The notes under the pieces were generated by a model that worked only from the letters and a program-made list of their open reading frames with translations, was not told the DNA's origin and did no database searches. From Pseudomonas fluorescens (GTDB lineage Bacteria; Pseudomonadota; Gammaproteobacteria; Pseudomonadales; Pseudomonadaceae), in NCBI RefSeq assembly GCF_004683905.1, contig NZ_CP038438.1, positions 2,418,001 through 2,482,000 on the forward strand: a DNA stretch of 64,000 nt, given 5' to 3'. A program made the translations under genes and the position numbers. How positions within the stretch are numbered: position 1 is the first letter of the stretch; each line of letters opens with the position of its first letter. Shown here piece after piece: positions 35,388-44,616 of this stretch.

Positions 35388-36719
35388 ATGTCCCGCTCTC
35401 GCTACAAGACCCTCGTCGACACTTACGCCGCCGACATTCGCACCGGACGTCTGGCGCCCGGCACCCGTCTGCCGACGCACCGGCAACTGGCCACGCAGGA
35501 AGGCCTGGCGCTGGTCACGGCCTCGCGGGTGTACGCCGAACTCGAAGCCATGGGGCTGGTCAGCGGCGAAACCGGGCGCGGCACCTTCGTGCGCGAAACC
35601 TCGTTGTCGCCGGGGCAGGGCATCGACCAGAAAGACGTGGCCGTCGGCATGATCGACCTCAATTTCAACTACCCGTCCTTGCCCGGTCAGACGCAATTGT
35701 TGCGCACCGCACTGCGCCAGTTGGCGTTGTCGGGAGATCTGGAAGCGTTGTTGCGCTATCAGCCCCATGCCGGCCGGGCCCACGAACGGGCTTCGGTCGC
35801 GCGCCATTTGCTCAGTCGCGGTGTCAACGTCGACGCCGAACAAGTACTGCTGGTCAACGGCGCCCAGCAGGGGCTGGCGGTGACGCTGATGGCGTTGCTC
35901 AAGCCCGGCGATGTGATCGCCGCCGATGCGCTGACCTATTCCGGGTTCAAAGTGCTGGCCGAGGCGTTGCATCTGGAAGTGGTGGCGATCCCGGTCAACG
36001 AGCAGGGGCCGGATCTGGCCGCGCTGGAAAAGCTCTGCCGCAGTCGCTCGGTGCGTGCGGTGTACAGCATGCCGACCCTGCACAACCCGCTTGGTTGGGT
36101 GATGCCTATCGAGCAGCGCGAAGAATTGGCTGCCATCGCGCGGCGGCATGATCTGACCCTTATCGAAGACGCGGCCTACGCTTTTCTGGTGGAAGACCCG
36201 CCGCGTCCTCTGATCGACCTGGCGCCTGAGCGCACGGTCTACGTTTCGGGCCTTTCGAAGAACATCGCCACCGGCCTGCGCGTCGGTTTCATTGCTGCGC
36301 CTGCGGCCCACGTTCCGGCACTGGAGCGGGTGATTCGCGCAACCACCTGGAACACCCCGGGACTGATGACCGCGATCGTCTGCGGCTGGCTCGACGACGG
36401 CACCGTGATCGAACTGGAAGCGCAAAAACGCCACGATGCTCAGGCGCGCCAGGCACTGGCTGCCGAGTTGCTCAAAGGGTTGCCATGCGTCGCCCATCCG
36501 AACTCGTATTTCCTGTGGCTGCCCTTGCCGGAAGACGTGCGTGCCGATCAGATTGTGGTGGAGCTGATGCAGAAGCAGATTTCGGTCACCACGGCCGAGC
36601 CGTTCGCCGTATCGGCGCATGTGCCGCATGCGATTCGACTGGCCCTGGGTTCGGTGGAAATGGATGTGTTGCGGCAGGCCTTGACCACCGTCAGGAAGGT
36701 CATCGCCGCTTACCTGTAA
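35388..36719 (+). CDS. MocR/PdxR-type regulator with aminotransferase domain
   Basis: 443 residues. The GntR winged helix covers about 1-75 (LPTHRQLATQEGLALVTASRVY), followed by a fold-type I PLP domain with K291 in SGLSKNIATGLRVGF and the PLP-contacting IEDAAYAF. It probably activates the divergent EamA exporter. ATG 35388 starts MSRSRYKT, the usual family start; a TTG seven codons upstream is disfavoured. Confidence 0.9.
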   Translation: MSRSRYKTLVDTYAADIRTGRLAPGTRLPTHRQLATQEGLALVTASRVYAELEAMGLVSGETGRGTFVRETSLSPGQGIDQKDVAVGMIDLNFNYPSLPGQTQLLRTALRQLALSGDLEALLRYQPHAGRAHERASVARHLLSRGVNVDAEQVLLVNGAQQGLAVTLMALLKPGDVIAADALTYSGFKVLAEALHLEVVAIPVNEQGPDLAALEKLCRSRSVRAVYSMPTLHNPLGWVMPIEQREELAAIARRHDLTLIEDAAYAFLVEDPPRPLIDLAPERTVYVSGLSKNIATGLRVGFIAAPAAHVPALERVIRATTWNTPGLMTAIVCGWLDDGTVIELEAQKRHDAQARQALAAELLKGLPCVAHPNSYFLWLPLPEDVRADQIVVELMQKQISVTTAEPFAVSAHVPHAIRLALGSVEMDVLRQALTTVRKVIAAYL

Positions 36720-36783
36720 AACAAGGCCCGAGGGACAGATGTTACCCTTGCGCAGCCAGATTCAAGCCGTTCCGGAACCTTAG

Positions 36784-37170
36784 ATGAAAAACACCGTTGC
36801 ACTCTTGCTTGCCTTGACCGCCACCGCCGTACTGTTCAGCTCGACCACCCGCGCCGCAGGCGATCCGCAGGCCGGCGAAAAGATCTTCCCGCGCCTGTGC
36901 GGCGGCTGCCACCAGGTTGGCCCGGATGCGCGCCCGGGGTTCGGCCCGCAACTCAACGGCATCATCGGTCGAGCGGCCGGCACCTCGGCCAATTACGTGT
37001 ATTCCGAGGCGATGAAAAATTCGGGCAAGACCTGGGACCGCGAAACGCTGACGGCGTATCTGAAAGATCCAAAGGGCGTGGTGCCGGGCACACGAATGAT
37101 TTTCTGGGGGCTGAGTGACGAGGAGAAGATCGATAATTTGCTGGCGTATCTGCAGCAGTTCTCCAATTAA
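36784..37170 (+). CDS. Periplasmic class I c-type cytochrome
   Basis: 128 residues with a Sec signal (cut near TTRAAG). Heme attachment CGGCH is at about residues 39-43 and the Met ligand is probably in PGTRMIFWG. It resembles mitochondrial-type cytochrome c (GPQLNGIIGRAAGTSANYVYSEAM, KTWD). Short-distance electron carrier; partner unknown. It stands alone between the MocR-type gene and the convergent diguanylate cyclase. Confidence 0.92.
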   Translation: MKNTVALLLALTATAVLFSSTTRAAGDPQAGEKIFPRLCGGCHQVGPDARPGFGPQLNGIIGRAAGTSANYVYSEAMKNSGKTWDRETLTAYLKDPKGVVPGTRMIFWGLSDEEKIDNLLAYLQQFSN

Positions 37171-37233
37171 AGATTTTGCTCGGCCGGCCCGGCAAACCAG
37201 GCCAACGGCATTTGCGAAGTCAAAGAGGGCTGA

Positions 37234-38877
37234 TCAAGCCACCTGATTACGGCCCGCCGCTTTCGCCTGATACAGCTGCTGGTCGGCACGTTTGATCAGC
37301 ATCGTGTGGCTGTTGTCCGCCGGGTCGGCCAGCGCGACGCCAATGCTCACCGTGACCTGTCCGATCTCGGGAAAGTGCGCCTGGGCCACGGCGACACGGA
37401 TCTTTTCGGCGACCACCTCTGGAGTATCAGGCTGGGCGACTTCCGGCAGCAGTACGGCGAATTCCTCGCCGCCATAACGGGCGACGAAGTCTGTGGCGCG
37501 CACGCTGACCTGAATGAGTTGCGCCAATTGCTGCAACACGTCGTCGCCAATCGCGTGGCCGTAGGTGTCGTTGATACGCTTGAAGTGATCGGCGTCGATC
37601 AGCAGCAGGGCAAACGGTCGCCCGGTGCGGCGGAACAGCAGACTGTACTCGCTGAGTTTTTCATCGAAGCGGCGACGGTTGTAGACGCCGGTCAGGGCGT
37701 CGTGGGTCGCCAGGTTCAACAGGTCGGCATTGGCCTGCATCAGTGCCGCGGTGCGCTGGGCTACGGTGGCTTCCAGCGAGGCGTTGGCTTCCTGCAGTTC
37801 GCGCTCCTTGGCCAGCAGCGACCGGGTCATGGCGTCGATCGACTGCCCAAGCTGGGCGATTTCCCGCACCGGGTGCTGCAGCGGGAAGTGTGCGCCGGGC
37901 TGCTGGTTCTGCACCTGTTTGGCCGAGTGCGCGAGTTGCTCGATCGGCCGGCTCAGATACTGCGCCAGATAGTACGCCACCAGCCCGAATGCCACGGCGG
38001 CGGCCACACCCAGCAGCAACAATTTATAGAGCAGCAGGCGCGCCGGCTCCAGAGCGGTGTCCAGTGGCTGGCGCACGGCAATCGACCAGGACAACGCCGT
38101 ACTCGAAGGCGTCGGTACGGTGACCATGCTGGTCAGGTAACCGTTGCCGACCGACCAGCCCGGCGACTTCGAATCATTCACCGCCAGTTGCTGGCCCATC
38201 AGGGCTTCCGGGTACAGCACCTTGCCGTCGTGATCGATGATCAGCGCTTCGATATCCGGCGACGCATTTTTATGCGAGAACGCTGCCGATTCGACGATAC
38301 GCGTCACCCAGCTCCAGTGCGCGTGCGCGCCCAGCACGCCAATCACCTGGCCGTCGGCGTTGCGGATCGGGGCGGCGAAGTCGATGAAACGCAGCGGTTC
38401 GCCGTTGGGCGTTCCCGGCAGCAGTTTGGCCAGCAACACCGCTTCGTGTGGGTCACCGGTGTACTCACCCCGCAGGCCAGCCTGGAACCATGGCCGTTGC
38501 TGCACCGATTGCCCGACCAGCAAATTATTCACCGCTTGATGCACATGGCCATCGGCATCGGTCACGCCCATCCACGCATACTCGGCCCGGGCCTGGGTGC
38601 GCAGTTGCATCGATTTGAGAATCGCCGGGTTGTCGAGGTCGCCGCGTTCCAGATGCGGCGCACGGCTGAGCAGGTAGACCTCCAGCTGGCGCTCGCGTAA
38701 TTGGTCACCGAGCAACGTTGCCGCAGAACGCGCGGTATTGAGCAGTGAATTGCCGCTGACCTGTTTCATCTGTTCGGTGGCGATATGCCCGACATAGAAG
38801 CCGACGATCGCCAGGGTCAGCAGGGACAAACCGGCGAACCAGAGGGTCAGGTGACTTCGCAGACTGGCTTTGAGCAT
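37234..38877 (-). CDS. Membrane diguanylate cyclase with dCache sensor, HAMP and GGDEF
   Basis: 547 residues. A transmembrane helix at about 10-30 (LTLWFAGLSLLTLAIVGFYV) is followed by a periplasmic double-Cache domain to about residue 265, a second helix (LLLYKLLLLGVAAAVAFGLV), HAMP (LSRPIEQLAHSAKQV), a short coiled coil, and a GGDEF domain with intact GGEEF. The RATD motif five residues before it is a c-di-GMP inhibitory I-site. It makes c-di-GMP from GTP in response to a periplasmic ligand. No EAL domain. Confidence 0.95.
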   Translation of the reverse strand: MLKASLRSHLTLWFAGLSLLTLAIVGFYVGHIATEQMKQVSGNSLLNTARSAATLLGDQLRERQLEVYLLSRAPHLERGDLDNPAILKSMQLRTQARAEYAWMGVTDADGHVHQAVNNLLVGQSVQQRPWFQAGLRGEYTGDPHEAVLLAKLLPGTPNGEPLRFIDFAAPIRNADGQVIGVLGAHAHWSWVTRIVESAAFSHKNASPDIEALIIDHDGKVLYPEALMGQQLAVNDSKSPGWSVGNGYLTSMVTVPTPSSTALSWSIAVRQPLDTALEPARLLLYKLLLLGVAAAVAFGLVAYYLAQYLSRPIEQLAHSAKQVQNQQPGAHFPLQHPVREIAQLGQSIDAMTRSLLAKERELQEANASLEATVAQRTAALMQANADLLNLATHDALTGVYNRRRFDEKLSEYSLLFRRTGRPFALLLIDADHFKRINDTYGHAIGDDVLQQLAQLIQVSVRATDFVARYGGEEFAVLLPEVAQPDTPEVVAEKIRVAVAQAHFPEIGQVTVSIGVALADPADNSHTMLIKRADQQLYQAKAAGRNQVA

Positions 38878-39051
38878 GGGCAGGCAAATTCTGTTTGGAC
38901 GTTGTGGCCGCATGGTATGCGCATTAAGCGTCGGGCTGCCAGTCGGTCGCTTCGGATAAGCACCGTCGGAAGTTTCGCCAATGCCCTACAAGGCAAGATC
39001 CTTTCTGACGCGGGTTGTTGAAAAGAACCACGCCAGCAAACGACGAAATGC

Positions 39052-39080
39052 AAAAGCCCGGCTGATCAGGCCGGGCTTCT
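39052..39080 (-). terminator. Terminator for the repeat-protein gene
   Basis: AAGCCCGG/CCGGGCTT stem (39054-39061, 39071-39078) with a TTTT tail when read on the minus strand. Confidence 0.8.
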
Positions 39081-39103
39081 TTGACTGCTTTAGAGCCGTT
39101 GTT

Positions 39104-39466
39104 TTATGCATTGCGGCTTTCGATCAGACGATCCGAACCACCTTCAGCGACGCGGCGTTCCTGCAGACGATCCGAACCACCTTCAGCGACACGGCGTTCC
39201 TGCAGACGATCCGAGCCACCTTCAGCGACACGGCGTTCTTGCAGACGATCCGAACCACCTTCAGCGACACGGCGCTCCAGCAGACGATCCGAGCCACCTT
39301 CAGCGACACGGCGCTCCAGCAAACGATCAGAACCACCTTCAGCCAGACGGCTTTCAATCAACTTGTCCGAGCCGCCTTCAGCGACCAAGGTGTGAACGGG
39401 TGTTGCTGCAAAAGCGTTAACTGCAAGAACCGAGAAAGCGATGCCGAGGATGGTTTGGCGTTTCAT
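39104..39466 (-). CDS. Exported protein of seven 13-residue repeats (AEGGSDRLxERRV)
   Basis: 120 residues: a Sec signal (MKRQTILGIAFSVLAVNAFA), a short linker, then seven tandem copies of a 13-residue unit close to VAEGGSDRLLERR. The end copies carry IESR and the inner ones LERR or QERR. The DNA repeat is 39 bases and nearly identical between units, so copy number probably varies. The mature protein is highly charged. Similar small Pseudomonas proteins are sometimes labelled phage infection protein, without evidence I know of. It has its own terminator. Confidence 0.85.
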   Translation of the reverse strand: MKRQTILGIAFSVLAVNAFAATPVHTLVAEGGSDKLIESRLAEGGSDRLLERRVAEGGSDRLLERRVAEGGSDRLQERRVAEGGSDRLQERRVAEGGSDRLQERRVAEGGSDRLIESRNA

Positions 39467-39590
39467 GATCGTGTGCTCCGGGGTGTATTGGGTTGGTATG
39501 GAGCTGATGTTACGCCGCGGATTTTTTATGAGAACTTCATTGGCGTGATGGTGACTATCGACGCCAGCGATGTATGCCGCAAGTCCGGAT

Positions 39591-40160
39591 TCAGAGCTTC
39601 TGCGCCCGAATGCATAGTTCTCCGGTGGCGCGGGTCAGGGCCAGATCATGCAGTGCGTCGTGTGTCAGGCCCTGCCGGGCCTTGGCCAGCCAGACCGGGC
39701 AATTCGGGTCGCGGCGATGCGGCGCGAAGTCGGCGTACTGGCGCAGCAGGCGGGTTTGCAGCTCGTCCAGGCGCGGACGAATCTGCCCGGCCAGATCCGG
39801 TCGCGGCGTGTCCGGCGCCGCACCAGCCGCCTGCCATTGCGCGAGCAATCCGTACTGCACCAGTTTGTTTGCCTCCATTTGTGCAGCGATCAACTGGGCG
39901 ACTTCTTCGGTGTCGAGTTGGTGTTCGGTCGCCAGGGTGCGGGCATTGGCGATGACCTGGGCTTCGCGCGGGCTGTCCTGAATCGGCTTGCCACTGTCCC
40001 ATTTGGTCAGCGCCACTAGGTCGCCGATGTTCAGGCGTTCGTTCAAGGTTGTCAGCAACGGACGCAACGATTCGGAGGAAACAGGGGGCTCGGCGGCGCC
40101 GGCAGTGTGGCTGAACAGAACCAGCAGGGAACAGGTCAGAGCATTTCGCAACGGAGTCAT
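39591..40160 (-). CDS. Secreted chorismate mutase (AroQ gamma class)
   Basis: 189 residues with a Sec signal (LVLFSHTAGAAEPP). All-helical AroQ core: LLTTLNERLNIGDLVALTKWDSGKPIQD and NARTLATEHQLDTEEVAQLIAAQMEANK match the gamma-class pattern R..K..E..Q, followed by a C-terminal extension with two Cys. It converts chorismate to prephenate in the periplasm; its purpose there is not established. ATG 40160 begins the signal peptide. Confidence 0.9.
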   Translation of the reverse strand: MTPLRNALTCSLLVLFSHTAGAAEPPVSSESLRPLLTTLNERLNIGDLVALTKWDSGKPIQDSPREAQVIANARTLATEHQLDTEEVAQLIAAQMEANKLVQYGLLAQWQAAGAAPDTPRPDLAGQIRPRLDELQTRLLRQYADFAPHRRDPNCPVWLAKARQGLTHDALHDLALTRATGELCIRAQKL

Positions 40161-40286
40161 GGGCAGGCGCGTTCCACAAAAAATAGTGCCGACATTTAAG
40201 CCTTGAGCAGAGGCGATGTCGACCGACTTTATCCCGCCCATCTAGCGTAATATCCCTCGCATCTCCCACCCCGAGAACGATCCTCA

Positions 40287-41645
40287 ATGCAAACCCCCAG
40301 CACCATCAAACCGCTCTGGCAAACCTACCTGCTGTTCCTTGCGCCGATGGTGTTGTCCAACTTCCTGCAATCGATGTCGGGCACGGTCAACAGCATTTAC
40401 ATTGGGCAGATGCTCGGTACGCAAGCGCTGGCGGCGGTGTCGGGGATGTTTCCGGTGATCTTTTTCTTTATCGCGCTGGTGATCGGCCTGGGCGCGGGCG
40501 CCGGGGTGTTGATCGGCCAGGCGTGGGGCGCGCGCGAGGCACACATGGTCAAGGCGATCGCCGGGGCAACGCTGTTGCTGGGGGTGTTGATCGGTTTGCT
40601 GGCGGCGGTACTCGGCAGCGTGTTTGCGCGTCAGGCATTGCAAGGGTTAGGAACGCCGGCGGATGTACTGGACGACGCAGTGGCGTATGCGCATGTGATG
40701 ATGTGGATTCTGCCGTCGATGCTGGTGTTTGTGCTGTTCACGCAATTGCTGCGCGGAGTCAGCGACACCGTGTCGCCACTGTTGGCGCTGATCGTGTCGA
40801 CCTCGGTCGGGCTGGCGCTGACCCCGGCGTTGATTCGTGGCTGGTTCGGTCTGCCGCAGTTGGGCATTCAGAGTGCCGCCTTCGCCGGTCTGGCCGGTAA
40901 CCTGTCGGCCATGACGTGGCTGGCGTGGCGGCTGATTCGCAAGGACCATCCGCTGGCGCCGGACCGCGAGTTCTTCGCGGCACTGCGGCTGGACGCGGCG
41001 ATTCTCGGCAAGGTGCTGCGCATCGGCCTGCCGACCGGGGTGCAGATGATTGTGTTGTCGCTGTCGGAGCTGGTGATTCTGGCGCTGGTCAACCAGCACG
41101 GCTCGCAGGCGACAGCGGCCTATGGCGCGGTGACGCAGATCGTCAACTACGTGCAGTTTCCGGCGCTGTCGATTGCCATCACCGCCTCGATCCTTGGCGC
41201 CCAGGCCATTGGTGCCGGGCAACTGCAACGCCTGGCAGCGATCCTGCGCACCGGGTTGTTGATCAACGTGTGCCTGACCGGCGGTTTGATTGTGCTCGGT
41301 TACCTGTTGTCGCACTGGTTGCTGGGACTGTTCCTGACCGAAGATTCGACCCGGGCGATGGCTGAGCACTTGCTGCACATCATGTTGTGGAGCCTGTTGG
41401 TGTTCGGCTTCCAGGCGATCATCGGCGGCATCATGCGCGCCAGCGGAACGGTGCTGGTGCCGGTGATTATTGCGATTGTCTGTGTGGTCGGCGTGCAGTT
41501 GCCGGCGGCTTACTGGCTGGACGGTCAGTACGGTTTGCAGGGCGTTTGGATGGCGTTCCCGGTGGCGTATCTGGGCATGCTGGTGTTGCAGACGCTGTAT
41601 TACAAACTGGTCTGGCAGCATCAGAAGATCGAGCGGCTGGTCTGA
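40287..41645 (+). CDS. MATE family efflux transporter
   Basis: 452 residues with 12 predicted helices in two MatE repeats. The first begins PMVLSNFLQSMSGTVNSIYIGQMLG and contains GLGAGAGVLIGQAWGAR; the second begins after LRIGLPTGVQMIVLSLSELVI. Cation-coupled drug or metabolite exporter. The start is ATG 40287 behind GAACGATCCTCA. It is divergent from the chorismate mutase gene by about 125 bases. Confidence 0.93.
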   Translation: MQTPSTIKPLWQTYLLFLAPMVLSNFLQSMSGTVNSIYIGQMLGTQALAAVSGMFPVIFFFIALVIGLGAGAGVLIGQAWGAREAHMVKAIAGATLLLGVLIGLLAAVLGSVFARQALQGLGTPADVLDDAVAYAHVMMWILPSMLVFVLFTQLLRGVSDTVSPLLALIVSTSVGLALTPALIRGWFGLPQLGIQSAAFAGLAGNLSAMTWLAWRLIRKDHPLAPDREFFAALRLDAAILGKVLRIGLPTGVQMIVLSLSELVILALVNQHGSQATAAYGAVTQIVNYVQFPALSIAITASILGAQAIGAGQLQRLAAILRTGLLINVCLTGGLIVLGYLLSHWLLGLFLTEDSTRAMAEHLLHIMLWSLLVFGFQAIIGGIMRASGTVLVPVIIAIVCVVGVQLPAAYWLDGQYGLQGVWMAFPVAYLGMLVLQTLYYKLVWQHQKIERLV

Positions 41646-41743
41646 GCCCGAGCCACACCGGCAGACAAATGACATGGCGCATTCGCCGGTTGTTTGCTTA
41701 AGTCAGTCGAGGCCTCGAAGGTTTGCCCCGTCCGGAGAATCCC

Positions 41744-42304
41744 ATGCGTGCCCGATTCACCGCTGTGGCACTGTTTGCCTGCCTGTGCGTCACGAGCGCG
41801 GCGCAGGCCGCTGAATACAACCGCGTCAACACCACCGCCAGCCAGATCAGCTTTACCTACAACCAGATGGGCTCGCTGATGTACGGCACCTTCGGCAAGT
41901 TCGACGCGACACTGCAGTTCGACAGCGACAACCTCGCCGGCGCCCACACCACATTGCACATCGACCTGAACAGCATCGACGCCGGCAGCACTGACGCCAA
42001 CACCGAACTGGTGAAACCGGCGTGGTTCGATACGCAGCGCTTTCCCGTGGCGGTGTTCGAGTCCAGCCGTTTTACCCGGGTCACGGGCAATCATTATCTG
42101 ATCGCCGGCCAGCTCACCCTCAAGGGCATCACCCGCGAGGTGCAGGTGCCGGTCGAGCTGAAACCGGACAGTTCGATCGGCATTTTCGACGGTGAGCTGG
42201 TGCTCAAGCGTGACCAGTTCGGACTCGGGGCGGGGGAGTGGACGGACACTGTGGTGTCCAACGACATCGCGATCAAGTTCAAGGTAGTGGCGCCACAGCA
42301 GTGA
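41744..42304 (+). CDS. YceI family periplasmic protein
   Basis: 186 residues: Sec signal (VTSAAQAAEY) and the YceI lipocalin-like barrel with FTYNQMGSLMYGTFGKFDATL, DPxS-type region LNSIDAGSTDANTELVK, and ITREVQVPVEL. Family members bind polyisoprenoids or other apolar molecules. ATG 41744 follows CCGGAGAATCCC. The stop is followed by the convergent YXWGXW genes. Confidence 0.9.
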   Translation: MRARFTAVALFACLCVTSAAQAAEYNRVNTTASQISFTYNQMGSLMYGTFGKFDATLQFDSDNLAGAHTTLHIDLNSIDAGSTDANTELVKPAWFDTQRFPVAVFESSRFTRVTGNHYLIAGQLTLKGITREVQVPVELKPDSSIGIFDGELVLKRDQFGLGAGEWTDTVVSNDIAIKFKVVAPQQ

Positions 42305-42319
42305 CGCCAGCCGCTCAGG

Positions 42320-42532
42320 TCAGTAGGCGCGCCAATGTCCCGGTGCCCAGCGCCACTCACGTCCATCCCAACGATAGTGACCGGCGACCCAGTGATAACC
42401 GGGCGCTGGCATGACCGGCACGACTTCCACCGGCGGTGGTGGCCGATGCGGCCGTACCGGTTCGACAATGCAGCCCGACAGGGTGATCGCGACCAGTGAG
42501 GCGGCGAGCAGGGTTTTCAGGTTTCGCGACAT
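42320..42532 (-). CDS. Small lipoprotein with YXWGXW-like repeats
   Basis: 70 residues with a lipoprotein signal (TLLAASLVAITLSGCIV, lipobox LSGC). A proline-rich linker is followed by the aromatic repeats GYHWVAGHYRWDGREWRWAPGHW. It lies 41 bases downstream of a related exported protein with the same aromatic motif, so they are likely one transcript. Function unknown. Confidence 0.85.
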   Translation of the reverse strand: MSRNLKTLLAASLVAITLSGCIVEPVRPHRPPPPVEVVPVMPAPGYHWVAGHYRWDGREWRWAPGHWRAY

Positions 42533-42573
42533 GGTGGTCTTCCCGGTAGATAAGTTGTTGTTGCCGAGCGGGT

Positions 42574-42897
42574 TCAACGGGCCCAGTGGCCTTCGACCCA
42601 GTACCAGTTAGGACCGCGCGCCTGCCAGTGGCCTGGTCGCCAGTGCGCGCCGTACCTCACCGGTTGCCAATGACCGGGCATCCACACGTAGCCGCGTCCT
42701 TCCCAGCGCCAATGGCCCTGATCCCAGACATAACCGGGGCGCGGGCCGGGCATCACTTCCATGCGCATCGGCGGCGGTGCCTGCTGAATGTAAACCGGGG
42801 GTTGTGCAAACACCGGGGTGCTGGCCAGCGCTGCCAGGGTCAGCGGCACCAGCAACAAGGCTTGCCGCCATTTGAACAGAGAACGCAAAACGTTCAT
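42574..42897 (-). CDS. Exported YXWGXW repeat protein
   Basis: 107 residues. Sec signal ending STPVFAQ, a Pro/Met-rich linker, then four short aromatic repeats of the type GYVWxxGHWRWEG, GYVWMPGHWQP, GAHWRPGHW and WYWVEGHW. Such BcpO-like YXWGXW proteins are common in proteobacteria and uncharacterised. It begins after TTGAGGAGTTCAC. Confidence 0.87.
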   Translation of the reverse strand: MNVLRSLFKWRQALLLVPLTLAALASTPVFAQPPVYIQQAPPPMRMEVMPGPRPGYVWDQGHWRWEGRGYVWMPGHWQPVRYGAHWRPGHWQARGPNWYWVEGHWAR

Positions 42898-43091
42898 GTG
42901 AACTCCTCAAGGCCTGCGTTAAAAAAGTGAACGCAGCTGAAGAATTGGACGCTAAATCGGCGAAAGATCCGAGCCTTGGCAGATGAAATTTTCTTCAGGT
43001 CAACCGTCAGCTTGCTTCGGTATTTCCTGCGACAGTGGCAGGCGTCGGGACACGGTATGATGTCGCGGTTTTCCGCCGGAGTTCAGTTGTC

Positions 43092-43778
43092 ATGCCACGC
43101 ATCACCCACTACAAATCCCCATGCCCCGAAAGCGTCAACAGCCAGATTCTGCAACTGGTGGTCGATTACCTCACCGACATCAGCGCGGTCGGTCTTGGCC
43201 CGAGCAATCTGCTGTACAACGTCTATCAGTACGCGGTCGGCTATGAGGTGCATCTGTATCTGGAGGCGCTGAATGGTGAGAAGGGCACCGAGGTGGAATT
43301 GCTGGTGGCGACGGCCGAGGACGACCCGGAGCGGGTCACCGGTTTCCTCTTGTACCTGCCGGTGCAAGGCGATTGGGAAGCGTGCAGCGTCGCCTACATG
43401 GCCGTGCGCGAAGGCTATCGGCGCCAGGGCGTGGCGCGGGCGATGATCGGCGAGATGGTCAGCCGTTATCCGCACGCCGAACTGACCTGCAGCGTCGGCA
43501 AGGTGCCGTACTTCGAGGCGCTGGGTTTCGAGGTGATCGGCGCGCGCGAAACCCAGGTGTTGATGAGCACCCGGCATTACCGCAGCAATGGCCTGCGCGG
43601 TTTCATCGACACCACACCGATCTATCGCTCGCTGGAAGTGCAGCAGATCCACACCTACCTGCTGCAGAAAAACGGCAAGCGCGCGATGCTCGATGCGGAA
43701 AAACAGCGCGACCGGCATCTGGATCAAACTACCCGTCACGTCGAAGAGTTTGTCCGTCAGCGCCTGACGCTGCACTGA
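43092..43778 (+). CDS. GNAT family acetyltransferase with C-terminal extension
   Basis: 228 residues. The acetyl-CoA loop is AVREGYRRQGVARAMIGEM, followed by YFEALGFEVIG of motif B. Unlike the minimal GNAT at 10.3 kb it has an N-terminal helical lead and a 60-residue charged C-terminal extension (QQIHTYLLQKNGKRAM). Substrate unknown. ATG 43092 lies eight bases after GGAGTTCAG. A terminator hairpin follows. Confidence 0.82.
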   Translation: MPRITHYKSPCPESVNSQILQLVVDYLTDISAVGLGPSNLLYNVYQYAVGYEVHLYLEALNGEKGTEVELLVATAEDDPERVTGFLLYLPVQGDWEACSVAYMAVREGYRRQGVARAMIGEMVSRYPHAELTCSVGKVPYFEALGFEVIGARETQVLMSTRHYRSNGLRGFIDTTPIYRSLEVQQIHTYLLQKNGKRAMLDAEKQRDRHLDQTTRHVEEFVRQRLTLH

Positions 43779-43805
43779 GTCCTGAGTCCGGCGCAAAAAA
43801 CGGAC

Positions 43806-43830
43806 AAAAAAAGAGCCTCAAGGCTCTTTG
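43806..43830. terminator. Terminator between GNAT and TetR genes
   Basis: AAAGAGCC-TCAA-GGCTCTTT. The longer U-run is on the minus strand, favouring the TetR transcript. Confidence 0.8.
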
Positions 43831-43977
43831 ATGGGGAGAAGTAGAGCCCATGAGGCTCAAGCTGCGCATGAAACAGGGAACAGGCTTGATTTGGGGTTCA
43901 GAACACCCGTTCCCTACGCAGTCGCTCAGGAGTGAAGCGCCTGCGTACCTTCATCATGGGAACGCGCGGGGGCCGAC

Positions 43978-44616
43978 TCAAGTACCGCTAGTCGCACGGG
44001 CGGCGGCCCGTTCCACCATCGCGATGATGGTCGCGAACAACTCGTCCTTCGCTTGCCGGGCACTGATTTCAGCACTGGCGGCAGCATTCGACAACGCCTC
44101 GGCGGCACCGAGCATCGCGCGCAAACCGGCTTGGGTGATTTCCCCGCCAGCAGCCAGCGGTTGCAGCACACTGCGGCACTTTTCGAGGAAGATTGCCTCG
44201 TAGTCGCGCTTGATCTTTTCCAGCTCCGGCGTGCTGCCCAGCGCGGCAATCACTCCAGGAATCTCATTGCCCTGCAATAACACGCAATCGACGTACGCCG
44301 TGGCGATCACTGTCGCGGTGGCGGTCAGTGTCGGCGGACATTGGTCGATGGCAGCGTCCATCACCGCGGTCTGGCGCGTATCGAAGTCCCGGTAAAGCGC
44401 CGCGAGCAAGCCCGAGCGAGTGGTGAAGTGGTCGTAGACCACCGGTTTGGTCACCCCTGCCTTGTCCGCCAGATAACCCAGGGTCAGGGCATCGGTGCCC
44501 TCGGCCCGAATGATCTGCCAGGCGACGTCGAGCAACTGGCGGTTGCGATCTTCGCGCGACAGGCGACGTCGCGGCTGGGCAGGGGAATCGGCTTCGGTCA
44601 TTTCTATGGTTGACAT
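43978..44616 (-). CDS. TetR family regulator, divergent from a flavodoxin-fold oxidoreductase
   Basis: 212 residues. The helix-turn-helix is LTLGYLADKAGVTKPVVYDHF. The C-terminal domain includes YVDCVLLQGNEIPGVIAAL. It faces the NAD(P)H oxidoreductase gene over an 86-bp region with repeat elements and probably represses it in the absence of an electrophile or quinone. Confidence 0.9.
   Translation of the reverse strand: MSTIEMTEADSPAQPRRRLSREDRNRQLLDVAWQIIRAEGTDALTLGYLADKAGVTKPVVYDHFTTRSGLLAALYRDFDTRQTAVMDAAIDQCPPTLTATATVIATAYVDCVLLQGNEIPGVIAALGSTPELEKIKRDYEAIFLEKCRSVLQPLAAGGEITQAGLRAMLGAAEALSNAAASAEISARQAKDELFATIIAMVERAAARATSGT

Noticed and set aside
39081..39420. Two plus-strand frames with regular peptide repeats
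   Set aside because: The 39-base repeat is open in several frames; only the minus-strand frame has a signal peptide, ribosome site and terminator.
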